Below, piece after piece: positions 1-6,718 of a DNA stretch of 8,311 bases (positions are counted from its first letter, which is position 1; every line of letters starts with the position of its first letter). The notes beneath the pieces were generated by a model. That model did not search any database. It was not told the origin of the DNA and saw nothing but the letters and a program-made list of their open reading frames with translations. The translations under genes and the position numbers were made by a program. Source of the DNA: Candidatus Kapaibacterium sp. (lineage in GTDB: Bacteria > Bacteroidota > Ignavibacteria > Kapaibacteriales > UBA961). The stretch is taken from the NCBI GenBank assembly GCA_023253875.1, contig JALRFC010000066.1, positions 1 through 8,311 of the forward strand. The letters are read 5' to 3'.

Positions 1-233
1 ATGAAGGAGCAGATATCAATGGTAAGAAAATTGTCATTATTGAGGATGTGATCACCAGTGGTGGTCAGGTCATACTCAGTGCTGAAGACTTACGAAAAGC
101 AGGTGCAGAAATTCTCTGTTGTATTTGCGTAATCAATAGACAACAAGGTGGAGTTGAAGCATTGGAAAAAGCTGGAATACCATTGATTTCCCTTTTCACA
201 ATGGAAGAACTTAAGGCATCTGTACCTTCATAA
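1..233 (+). CDS. pyrE: Orotate phosphoribosyltransferase, C-terminal part (5'-truncated by window)
   Basis: This enzyme joins orotate to PRPP to give orotidine 5'-phosphate in cytoplasmic pyrimidine synthesis. Only the last 76 residues are in the window; the first complete codon is at base 3 and the stop is TAA at 231-233. The fragment contains the type I phosphoribosyltransferase PRPP-binding motif (VIIEDVITSGGQ, fragment residues 11-22), with the two acidic residues followed by the TSGG loop. After it come the family's usual downstream elements: a helix ending LRKAGAE, a strand followed by NRQQGG, and a C-terminal GIPLISLFTMEEL. The NRQQGG and SLFT segments favour PyrE over other phosphoribosyltransferases such as Apt or Hpt. 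It is the only plus-strand gene and converges on the pseudouridine synthase gene with a 6 bp overlap. An ATG at base 48 is internal to the motif region and is not the start. Confidence 0.92.
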   Translation, partial: EGADINGKKIVIIEDVITSGGQVILSAEDLRKAGAEILCCICVINRQQGGVEALEKAGIPLISLFTMEELKASVPS

Positions 234-986
234 CCATTCATCATAAGAACTCAATGAATCGAAGGTTTTATATGGTGCATATTTATTCAGCACATTAATA
301 GTTGCAGACATATCTTTTGGTAATTCTGCCATGAATGTCATTCTTTCCATGGTCGAAGGATGTGTAAGTTCCAACTTTGAAGAATGTAGTGGTGTACGAA
401 TAAGCAAAGGTCTTTCTTCTTGATCTTTGCCGACATTATACTTTCTTTTTATTGTCGATAATTTGAATTCCGAACTACTACCATAATCCGGATCAACAAG
501 TAAAGGATATCCTATTGCTGATAGATGCACACGTATCTGATGGAGTCTTCCTGTTCTAGGTTGACATTCCAATAAAGTTGCCATCCGGAATCTTTGAACA
601 ACATGAATTGAGGTAAATGATTCTTTTCCTCTTGCAGAAGGCCTCATTAATCCCCTTTTTCTTGTATCAGCTATAAGTGGAATATCAATTTCTTGATCAT
701 CCTTTGATACAATGCCTCTTACAATTGCCAAGTATGTTTTTTGCACTTCCTGATGTTCAAATTGCATACTTAATAACCTGTGGGCTTCAGCATTTTTTGC
801 GAAAACCAAAACTCCACTTGTATCTCTATCTAATCTGTGTACAGTAAAGATTTCTTGATACAGTTGAAGTAAATATGCTCGTACATTTGGAAAATCTTTA
901 TTAAATCTATCAGGGATAGTCAACATACCTGCAGGTTTTGAAACTACGACGATTGAATCATCATCAAAGAGAATTTCTGGTTTCAT
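228..986 (-). CDS. RluA-family RNA pseudouridine synthase
   Basis: This enzyme isomerises specific uridines to pseudouridine in rRNA or tRNA. The 252-residue protein has the family signature HRLDRDTSG at residues 50-58, with D53 as the predicted catalytic aspartate. It also has the early strand with KPAG (17-20) and the C-terminal core motif RTGRLHQIRVHLSAIGYPL (144-162), followed by DPDYG. There is no N-terminal S4 RNA-binding domain, so the architecture resembles the short members (RluA, TruC) rather than RluC or RluD. The substrate site cannot be read from sequence, so no symbol is given. The ATG at 984-986 lies 7 bp after the stop of the small membrane protein gene, which suggests co-transcription as the last gene of the rho-led group. 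No Shine-Dalgarno sequence is visible. Its TGA stop lies inside the last codons of convergent pyrE. Confidence 0.95.
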   Translation of the reverse strand: MKPEILFDDDSIVVVSKPAGMLTIPDRFNKDFPNVRAYLLQLYQEIFTVHRLDRDTSGVLVFAKNAEAHRLLSMQFEHQEVQKTYLAIVRGIVSKDDQEIDIPLIADTRKRGLMRPSARGKESFTSIHVVQRFRMATLLECQPRTGRLHQIRVHLSAIGYPLLVDPDYGSSSEFKLSTIKRKYNVGKDQEERPLLIRTPLHSSKLELTHPSTMERMTFMAELPKDMSATINVLNKYAPYKTFDSLSSYDEWL

Positions 987-993
987 GAGTTAC

Positions 994-1383
994 TTAAGAA
1001 TGTGGTTCCCAATCCATTCCCTCACAAGGAATATGTTCCTCGGTTATATGTTCATCATATCTGGAACAAATTTGAGCGGATGGTTCAAAATGCTTACAAC
1101 TTCCACAAAGTGTGCTTTCTTTGAGTATATCAACTGCATCTGAGAATATGGACATTTCTCTATATGCAGGATAAAACACAATCATTATAACCATCAATGA
1201 GAATAGTGGCCAAAATTGATGGAATTCCCAAACATCTGAAATCCACCATATTGCAATGACTATCAAGCTCAGTCTGATAAGTCCACCAAACACAATCGTG
1301 CCTGTGGTTAATTTTGGTGTTTTACTATCGGCATTTCTCTTATGTAATCTAAAGAGAAGTATGTCCATCAATGTATCAAGCAT
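994..1383 (-). CDS. Small two-helix membrane protein with a four-cysteine C-terminal tail, function unknown
   Basis: I do not recognise this 129-residue protein. It starts with a short amphipathic, positively charged stretch (1-24). Two hydrophobic segments follow, at about 29-49 and 57-74, and are probable transmembrane helices. A soluble tail of about 55 residues comes next. The tail has four cysteines, C93, C96, C106 and C120 (C-X2-C-X9-C-X13-C), with KHF after the first pair and a final WEP. This spacing suits a zinc site or an Fe-S cluster; small HiPIP-like subunits of some glycyl-radical enzymes use similarly spaced cysteines, but that comparison is inference. The gene begins 6 bp after the glycosyltransferase stop and ends 7 bp before the pseudouridine synthase start. 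The tight packing on both sides, the codon-continuous frame and the membrane-protein composition support a real gene. The overlapping plus-strand frame around 1256-1507 is not credible. Confidence 0.8.
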   Translation of the reverse strand: MLDTLMDILLFRLHKRNADSKTPKLTTGTIVFGGLIRLSLIVIAIWWISDVWEFHQFWPLFSLMVIMIVFYPAYREMSIFSDAVDILKESTLCGSCKHFEPSAQICSRYDEHITEEHIPCEGMDWEPHS

Positions 1384-1389
1384 GATTAT

Positions 1390-2538
1390 TTATGTAGTAT
1401 ATATTCTTCCTTTCCATTTCCGACCATGTTTTGGTAATGACCAAAGAAATGAATTACATGCAATAATAATTGCAAAGAGTCCACTCAAAGGCTGGAGAAT
1501 GACATGATACAATGGGAAAGAAAACTGAATGGTGGAACTTAGACGAATGAGCATGCCAAGTACAGTCAACACTATTCCCCATATCATGAGTGATTGATCT
1601 TCTGAGAGATATCCAATCAACACAAGAATCGGAGGAATAATATATGCTGTGAATACATGAAGTAAAAAGAAAATAAAGATCAATATATTTTCAGAAAAAC
1701 CTGAATAGAAATTTTTCGAGAAACCATTGAATACTTCTTTGAAGCCACTGTACATAGAACATGAAACAATATCTATGGCATTTGCTAATACTACTTTCCC
1801 TTTATTTCTCTTCATATTCTTTGCAAGATCAATATCCTCAACTAAACTTTGCTGTACACTTGCGTGACCACCAATCATATGATATGCATCATATCGAAAG
1901 AACATGATCTGACCATTTGCTGCAGAAAATCGACAGTCATTTGTCGAATATACTAGTGAATTTGGTAAATATCCATGATACAAAACATGCATGAATGGCA
2001 CCATGACATGTTCCCAAAAGGAAGTTAAGGTTTGATTGGGAACTGCTGTGAGAAGATCAGCCTGATACTCACCTGAGGTTCGTAATAATGAAAGCAAAGA
2101 ATATGGTGAGTGAATTGTATCTGCATCAGTGAACAAAATATATTCACCTTTTGCTTTTTGAGACAATTGATAACAAGCATGAGATTTCCCTATCCAATCA
2201 CTTGGTAGAGGCGTACCATCAATGATGCTTAGTTTATCAGGATAAAGAACCTTCAATTCTTCTAGAATATCCTTTGTGGAATCTGTTGAATCATCATTTA
2301 GTACCAGTACCTCATATGCTGGATACACTTGATTACAAAGACTCTCTATGCATTCTCTTATGCCTCGTTCTTCATTTCTTGCAGGAACAAGAATCGAGAT
2401 AAATGGAGATTGATATTCAATATCAAGTATTCTTCGAACTCTGACGAATGTGAACAAATTGAGCAATGATATCGCACTAATCATTAATAATACAATGGCT
2501 ATAAGCCATATGGTCCAATAAAGAAATGCTGATATCAT
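1390..2538 (-). CDS. Membrane-anchored family-2 glycosyltransferase
   Basis: This is a predicted inner-membrane enzyme that transfers a sugar from a nucleotide-sugar donor. The 382 residues start with one transmembrane helix (about 5-32). The GT-A domain follows: the nucleotide-binding strand ISILVPARNEE (47-57), then LVLNDDSTDST (78-88), the metal-binding DAD motif (D138, D140) and the acceptor-side ED pair (E234, D235) in SLVEDIDLAK. Three hydrophobic stretches follow at about 285-311, 317-338 and 343-366. The protein ends with a WKGRIY motif (376-381). This arrangement, together with the GFSKNFYSGF segment (272-281), resembles the CrtQ-like branch of family 2, some of which glycosylate carotenoid acids. 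The acceptor here cannot be inferred, because no carotenoid or polysaccharide genes are nearby. It starts 28 bp after rho, with no ribosome binding site visible, and is followed by two closely spaced genes. Confidence 0.92.
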   Translation of the reverse strand: MISAFLYWTIWLIAIVLLMISAISLLNLFTFVRVRRILDIEYQSPFISILVPARNEERGIRECIESLCNQVYPAYEVLVLNDDSTDSTKDILEELKVLYPDKLSIIDGTPLPSDWIGKSHACYQLSQKAKGEYILFTDADTIHSPYSLLSLLRTSGEYQADLLTAVPNQTLTSFWEHVMVPFMHVLYHGYLPNSLVYSTNDCRFSAANGQIMFFRYDAYHMIGGHASVQQSLVEDIDLAKNMKRNKGKVVLANAIDIVSCSMYSGFKEVFNGFSKNFYSGFSENILIFIFFLLHVFTAYIIPPILVLIGYLSEDQSLMIWGIVLTVLGMLIRLSSTIQFSFPLYHVILQPLSGLFAIIIACNSFLWSLPKHGRKWKGRIYTT

Positions 2539-2566
2539 GTCAAGTTAAAATATCCGATAAGATCTA

Positions 2567-4048
2567 TTAGGAATTCATTACTTGTAAAAATTCTCTATTA
2601 TCTTTTGTACTTTCCAGTTTTGATAGTAATAATTCCATTGCCTCTATACTTGAATATTCACTAAGTACTTTTCTGAGAATCCATACACGAGCGAGTTCTT
2701 CTTGTGTTAAGAGTAATTCATCATGTCTTGTACTTGATCTATTGACATCAATTGCAGGGAATATTCTTCTTTCCGCTAATTTTCTGTCAAGCACCAATTC
2801 CATATTTCCTGTACCTTTGAATTCTTCAAAGATCACTTCATCCATTCTGGAACCGGTATCAATCAATGCAGTAGCAATAATGGTTAATGAACCACCTTCT
2901 TCTATATTTCTTGCAGCTCCAAAAAATCTCTTTGGTTTATGGAGCGCATTCGCATCGACACCCCCGGATAAGATTTTACCTGAATGTGGAATCACAGTAT
3001 TATGAGCTCTTGCCAATCTTGTGATTGAATCAAGTAATACAACAACATCTTGCTTAGCTTCGACAAGTCTTTTAGCTTTTTCTAGGACCATATCTGCTAC
3101 CTGAACATGTCTTTCAGGTGGTTCATCAAATGTTGAAGATATAACTTCTGCTCTAACAGATCTTTGCATGTCTGTTACTTCTTCAGGTCTTTCATCTATT
3201 AAAAGTACAATCAATTTTACTTCAGGATGATTTCTTGCAATACTATTAGCAATTTTTTGGAGTAGAACGGTCTTTCCTGATTTTGGAGGCGATACAATCA
3301 ATCCTCTTTGACCTTTTCCGATTGGAGCAAGGAGATCGATAATGCGCATTGGATATTCAGCGCGAGTTGTCTCCAATACAAGCTTTTTATCTGGATACAG
3401 TGGTGTAAGATTATCAAATATAGTTCTATCGCGCATCACATCAGGAGAGACAAAATTGATTGAATCCACTTTTAATAATGCGAAGAATCTCTCGCCTTCC
3501 TTCGGAGGTCTGACATGACCTCGAATGGTATCACCTGTTCTCATCCCAAATTTTTTGATTTGGGATGGTGATACATAAATATCATCCGGAGAAGGTAAAT
3601 AATTATAATCAGCTGCTCTTAAAAATCCATAGCCATCACCTAAAACCTCCAATACCCCTTCACCAAGAGTTCCCTCAGACTGCTGATCTTTTGATTGCTT
3701 TTGCGCTTGAACTTCAATAATCTTGAATATGAGCTCTTGCTTTCGTAAATCACTATAATCTTCAATTCCCAAAGATTTGGCAATTCTGGTTAATTCAACG
3801 ATTTTCTTTGATTTTAACTCAGCTATATTGATCACACCAGTTGAATTTGGTGTATCCTGAGAAACAGTAGAAGTACCTGAAGAACGGTCTTGTTGAGCAA
3901 CTCTATCATAATGAGATGATCTCTCATGATGAGATGATCTTTCATGATATGAAGATCGTTCATGATCCTGAGAAGAATGAGAATGTTGCTGTGACGTGCG
4001 TCGAGGTGTACCCACACCTGATCTGGTGGTATTTCGCGGTGTACGCAT
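2567..4048 (-). CDS. rho: Transcription termination factor Rho with extended Ser/His/Arg-rich N-terminus
   Basis: Rho is a hexameric RNA-dependent ATPase that releases nascent transcripts. At 493 residues it is about 75 longer than E. coli Rho (419), and the extra length is N-terminal. Residues 1-70 are low complexity, including three tandem HERSS[HY] units at 29-46. A Rho_N helical domain follows at about 74-113. The cold-shock-like RNA-binding domain is at about 129-200, with the GDGYGFLR element at 137-144. The ATPase has Walker A PPKSGKT (254-260, K259), RPEEVTDM (287-294), Walker B VVVLLDS (335-341, D340) and the downstream GGVDANAL loop, all intact. The start is ATG at 4046-4048: an in-frame TAG lies upstream with no other start between. 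The gene ends with tandem stops TAA TAG. It follows sufS after 171 bp and probably has its own promoter; the glycosyltransferase gene follows after 28 bp. Confidence 0.98.
   Translation of the reverse strand: MRTPRNTTRSGVGTPRRTSQQHSHSSQDHERSSYHERSSHHERSSHYDRVAQQDRSSGTSTVSQDTPNSTGVINIAELKSKKIVELTRIAKSLGIEDYSDLRKQELIFKIIEVQAQKQSKDQQSEGTLGEGVLEVLGDGYGFLRAADYNYLPSPDDIYVSPSQIKKFGMRTGDTIRGHVRPPKEGERFFALLKVDSINFVSPDVMRDRTIFDNLTPLYPDKKLVLETTRAEYPMRIIDLLAPIGKGQRGLIVSPPKSGKTVLLQKIANSIARNHPEVKLIVLLIDERPEEVTDMQRSVRAEVISSTFDEPPERHVQVADMVLEKAKRLVEAKQDVVVLLDSITRLARAHNTVIPHSGKILSGGVDANALHKPKRFFGAARNIEEGGSLTIIATALIDTGSRMDEVIFEEFKGTGNMELVLDRKLAERRIFPAIDVNRSSTRHDELLLTQEELARVWILRKVLSEYSSIEAMELLLSKLESTKDNREFLQVMNS
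3911..3964 (-). repeat. rho: Three tandem 18-bp units encoding HERSS[HY] in the Rho N-terminus
   Basis: Three consecutive 18 bp units encode HERSSY, HERSSH and HERSSH (Rho residues 29-46). A degenerate fourth unit, YDR, follows. The two units nearest 3911 are nearly identical at DNA level (plus strand ATGAGATGATCTCTC and ATGAGATGATCTTTC); the third has diverged. The unit length is a multiple of three, so copy number can change without a frameshift. This is seen directly; any effect on Rho is not. Confidence 0.85.
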
Positions 4049-4053
4049 TACAT
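4048..4053 (-). other. Start-stop ATGTAA directly before the rho start
   Basis: On the minus strand the bases before rho read ATGTAATG. An ATG is followed at once by TAA, and the last A of that stop is the first base of the rho ATG. In a genome without Shine-Dalgarno guidance, a ribosome could initiate and stop here and then re-initiate on rho. The arrangement may also be chance; no function is shown. Confidence 0.3.
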
Positions 4054-4063
4054 GACCAAAAAA

Positions 4064-4106
4064 TGAAACAATGGATTGATAATGGAGAGGAATCTACTTG
4101 AGGGAT
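4064..4106 (-). promoter_or_regulatory. C-rich, G-poor segment in the rho leader, possible rut-like site
   Basis: Read on the minus strand, this leader segment has about 13 C against 2-3 G, with repeated pyrimidine-C dinucleotides (ATCCCTC, TTCCTCTCC, CAATCC), in an otherwise AT-rich region. Rho loading sites are typically C-rich, G-poor and unstructured, and E. coli rho is known to control itself by Rho-dependent termination in its leader. The segment lies between the putative promoter and the rho start, where such a site would act. This is a compositional argument only. Confidence 0.35.
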
Positions 4107-4109
4107 AAA

Positions 4110-4132
4110 CGGCTGGCACCTGAGTTTAGCCG
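4110..4132 (-). repeat. Small inverted repeat in the rho leader (CGGCT / AGCCG)
   Basis: CGGCT and AGCCG form a perfect 5 bp stem around a 13 nt loop. It would fold in the untranslated leader of rho, just before the C-rich segment. No U-tract follows (the next bases are TTTATCCC), so it is not an intrinsic terminator. The stem is short and could be chance. Confidence 0.35.
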
Positions 4133-4166
4133 ATGATTTAACATTGATTTTTTATTGCTGCTGACA

Positions 4167-4196
4167 CAAAAATATGCATTGTCGAATATTATGCAA
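4167..4196 (-). promoter_or_regulatory. Putative Bacteroidetes-type promoter for rho
   Basis: On the minus strand, TTG (4196-4194) is followed after exactly 19 bases by TATTTTTG (4174-4167). This matches the Bacteroidetes primary-sigma pattern TTG-N19-TAnnTTTG. It sits 23 bp past the sufS stop and would give a rho leader of roughly 110 nt. A looser sigma70 reading, TTGCAT-N16-TATTTT, uses the same bases. An inverted repeat, TGCAT-N11-ATGCA (4195-4175), fills the spacer and could be an operator or a weak suf transcript end. The promoter is inferred from spacing and position. Confidence 0.5.
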
Positions 4197-4219
4197 GTTA
4201 TTTTTGAAATTAGGATCTC

Positions 4220-5446
4220 TCATGCATGAAAGAGTGTATGAATTTCATCCAAAGCTTCAATGCATTCTTCTATTTCTTCTACGGTGGTATATAAGGCAAA
4301 TGAGATTCTCGTTGTGGATGGAACTCCATAGAATTGCATCAATGGATGTGCACAATGATGTCCTGCTCTTACAGCAATACCTTTTCTATCAAGTAAACTG
4401 GCTATATCATGTGGATGAACGCCATCCATTGAAAATGATAGAGCAGAAACATTTGTACCATTATATCCAATAACCTTAATATACTCTTTTTGTTCAATCA
4501 ATTTTATTGCATGATTCATTAAAGCTAATTCATGGTTTGTGATGTCATCCATGGATATCTGTTGCAAGAATTGAATTGCAGTGCCAAGACCAATAAAACC
4601 TTCAATATTTGGTGTACCCGCTTCAAATTTTGATGGAAGATCTGCAAAGGTTGTTTTTTCGAAAGTCACTTTTCGAATCATATCCCCACCGGTTTGATAT
4701 GGTGGCATTCTATCCAATATTGATGATTTTCCATATAGTATACCGGTGCCTGTCGGTCCATATACTTTGTGTCCGGAGAAAACGAGGAAGTCACAATCCA
4801 GTGATTGAACATCAATCTTTTTGTGTTGAATGGCCTGTGATGCATCTACCAAGATAGGAACACCATGTGAATGTGCTATGTCGATACATTGCTTGATTGG
4901 ATTCTCCACTCCTATTGCATTGGAAACCCAAACCATTGAAACAAACTTGGTTTTTTCGGTAAACATGGATGCATAGTCTTCCATGCATAAAGTACCATTC
5001 ATGGAAATAGGTACAACTTTGATGATACATCCTTTCTTTTTTGCTATTTCTTGCCAAGGTATAATATTGGCATGATGTTCCATTAGTGTTAGGATTATCT
5101 CATCATGTTCTTCAAATGCAAGCTCACCATACGAGGATGCAACTAGATTGATAGCTTCAGTTGCGCCTTTTGTAAAGATAATTTCTGTTGGAGAATTCGC
5201 ATGTATGAACTGCTGAATCCTATTGCGGGTTTGTTCAAATCGATCAGTAGCAATCTGGCTTAATTCATATACTCCCCGATGTACATTTGCATTGGCAGTG
5301 GAAAGGTGTTCTACAATTGAATCAATAACAATCTGGGGTTTTTGTGTAGTAGCTGCACTATCCAGATAAATAAGTGGATACCCATTCATATTGGTTTGAA
5401 ATATTGGGAATTGTGATCTCCACTCTTGCACTGATAACATATTCAT
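4220..5446 (-). CDS. sufS: Cysteine desulfurase SufS
   Basis: SufS is a PLP enzyme that converts cysteine to alanine and holds the sulfur as a persulfide for cluster assembly. The open frame extends upstream to a TTG at 5482, but that would run into sufD. The ATG at 5446, one base after the sufD stop, gives 408 residues, close to the family's usual ~406. In this numbering the PLP lysine is K227 in SGHKVYGPTG (E. coli K226), the cofactor-stacking histidine is H124 in EHHAN (E. coli H123), and the persulfide cysteine is C365 in RAGHHCAHP (E. coli C364). That HHCA loop marks the group II SufS type rather than IscS or NifS. It is the last suf gene seen here. The usual partner, SufE or SufU, is not in the window. 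Confidence 0.96.
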   Translation of the reverse strand: MNMLSVQEWRSQFPIFQTNMNGYPLIYLDSAATTQKPQIVIDSIVEHLSTANANVHRGVYELSQIATDRFEQTRNRIQQFIHANSPTEIIFTKGATEAINLVASSYGELAFEEHDEIILTLMEHHANIIPWQEIAKKKGCIIKVVPISMNGTLCMEDYASMFTEKTKFVSMVWVSNAIGVENPIKQCIDIAHSHGVPILVDASQAIQHKKIDVQSLDCDFLVFSGHKVYGPTGTGILYGKSSILDRMPPYQTGGDMIRKVTFEKTTFADLPSKFEAGTPNIEGFIGLGTAIQFLQQISMDDITNHELALMNHAIKLIEQKEYIKVIGYNGTNVSALSFSMDGVHPHDIASLLDRKGIAVRAGHHCAHPLMQFYGVPSTTRISFALYTTVEEIEECIEALDEIHTLFHA

Positions 5447-5447
5447 T

Positions 5448-6716
5448 TCACACACCGGAATCCAATAGCAAAGCATCAGCAAAATAGGATTTGAGTTCTT
5501 CCACTTCCAATAATTGTATCACTTCACCTATAAAGGCATCTGTCAATAATCTTTTTCCTACTTCTTTCGGAATACCCCTAGCTTGAAGATAGTACAAAGA
5601 TTCTTCATCAACTGACCCAGTGGTAGCTCCGTGCGAACATTTCACATCATCAGCAAATATTTCCAATTGTGGTTTTGTATTGATTGTTGCTTTGGGACTT
5701 AATAATAATGTTCTATTGGATTGATATGCATTTGTTTTCTGTGCATCCAAACGAACAAATATTTTACCATTAAAGACTGCAGTCGAAGAATCATCAAGAA
5801 CATGTTTGAATAATTCATTGCTTTCACAATGTGGAGCAATATGATCAACAATAGTATGATTGTCTATAAGCGATTGTTCATTGGCGGAGACAACTCCATA
5901 GACATTGTATAATCCATGCTCTTCGATCAATTTTCCGGTAATGGTATTTCTCACTTTATAAGAATCATGAACAATTACATGATCTTGTACTTTAGCATGC
6001 TTTGCAATCGTGGATTCACAAGTATAGATCATGGCACAATGTTGCAGACCATCTTGAATAATGATATGGTGAATCTCTGAGTGTTCTTCTGCATCTACAG
6101 TAAAGCTAGTATTTACAAGTCCTTTAGAATTACTATTGACATGATACGATTCAATGATAGTCGCTTTTGCACCCGTCTTACTCAGTATTGATATGGTTGG
6201 TGATGCAAGAACAGGAGTATTCTCAACATTTTCTATGACATGGATGATATGAATCGGTTTCGAATGATCAAAGTAATTATCGATTTGCAATACGACTCTA
6301 TCATTATGAAGTAAAGCATTCAATAAAGGGAATGGATTATCATGTGCATTAGATGATATATCTGACAATGAAGTATGATCAGTTGAACATGTCAATCCAG
6401 GTATTTCAGAAAGTTTCTGATGATTCACAAAATGACCATTTACCAATACTATGTGGTGAGCATCATGAATATAGGGTTGGAACTGTTTTGGTTCATATAT
6501 ACCGTCTTTTTCTATAGGCAATGCATAATCTGTCATCACTAATGCATTCAATGGAAAATATTTCCATTCTTCATTTCTTGGTGTTGGAAGTCCTGACTTC
6601 ATCAAAGAATTCAAACCAACAGTAAACTCAGGATTATCCACAAATGTTCGTGGATACTCTTGCTGTAACTGTTCTTTTAATGTATCTAGTGAATGTAATT
6701 GTATCATGGTGATCAT
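5448..6716 (-). CDS. sufD: Fe-S cluster assembly scaffold protein SufD
   Basis: SufD pairs with SufB on a SufC dimer in the SufBC2D scaffold and is thought to help with iron entry and cluster formation. The frame can be read back to a TTG at 6722 inside the end of sufC. The ATG at 6716, two bases after the sufC stop, is more likely and gives 422 residues; a further ATG at 6707 is also possible. The N-terminal helical region carries the family's NEEWKYFPLNAL pattern at about residues 32-43. The middle is the beta-helix core. The conserved C-terminal segment CSHGATTGS places its histidine at about H362, matching the functional H360 of E. coli SufD. The SufC-binding helices (about 374-413) are present. 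The protein looks intact, and its gene is packed tightly between sufC and sufS. Confidence 0.94.
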   Translation of the reverse strand: MITMIQLHSLDTLKEQLQQEYPRTFVDNPEFTVGLNSLMKSGLPTPRNEEWKYFPLNALVMTDYALPIEKDGIYEPKQFQPYIHDAHHIVLVNGHFVNHQKLSEIPGLTCSTDHTSLSDISSNAHDNPFPLLNALLHNDRVVLQIDNYFDHSKPIHIIHVIENVENTPVLASPTISILSKTGAKATIIESYHVNSNSKGLVNTSFTVDAEEHSEIHHIIIQDGLQHCAMIYTCESTIAKHAKVQDHVIVHDSYKVRNTITGKLIEEHGLYNVYGVVSANEQSLIDNHTIVDHIAPHCESNELFKHVLDDSSTAVFNGKIFVRLDAQKTNAYQSNRTLLLSPKATINTKPQLEIFADDVKCSHGATTGSVDEESLYYLQARGIPKEVGKRLLTDAFIGEVIQLLEVEELKSYFADALLLDSGV

Positions 6717-6718
6717 GT

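Noticed and set aside
1256..1507. Plus-strand open frame of 83 codons across the membrane protein and glycosyltransferase junction
   Set aside because: Its hydrophobic translation mirrors the antisense of transmembrane segments; both minus-strand genes are better supported.
2742..3005. Plus-strand open frame of 87 codons within rho
   Set aside because: It is antisense to the conserved ATPase region of Rho, so the openness is explained by rho's codon constraints.
3901..3970. Short direct repeats that might suggest a CRISPR or minisatellite
   Set aside because: The units are in phase with rho codons, have no spacers and encode a peptide repeat, so they are an in-gene tandem repeat.
4110..4132. 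Stem in the rho leader as an intrinsic terminator for the suf operon
   Set aside because: The stem is only 5 bp with a 13 nt loop, has no U-tract after it, and lies past the putative rho promoter.
4174..4473. Plus-strand open frame of 99 codons over the sufS 3' end
   Set aside because: It lies opposite the well-supported sufS gene, has no recognisable domain and reads as a shadow of its codons.
5447..5482. Upstream TTG start for SufS, giving a 35 bp overlap with sufD
   Set aside because: The 12 extra residues do not fit the SufS N-terminus; the ATG at 5446 gives the expected length and aligns the catalytic residues with E. coli numbering.
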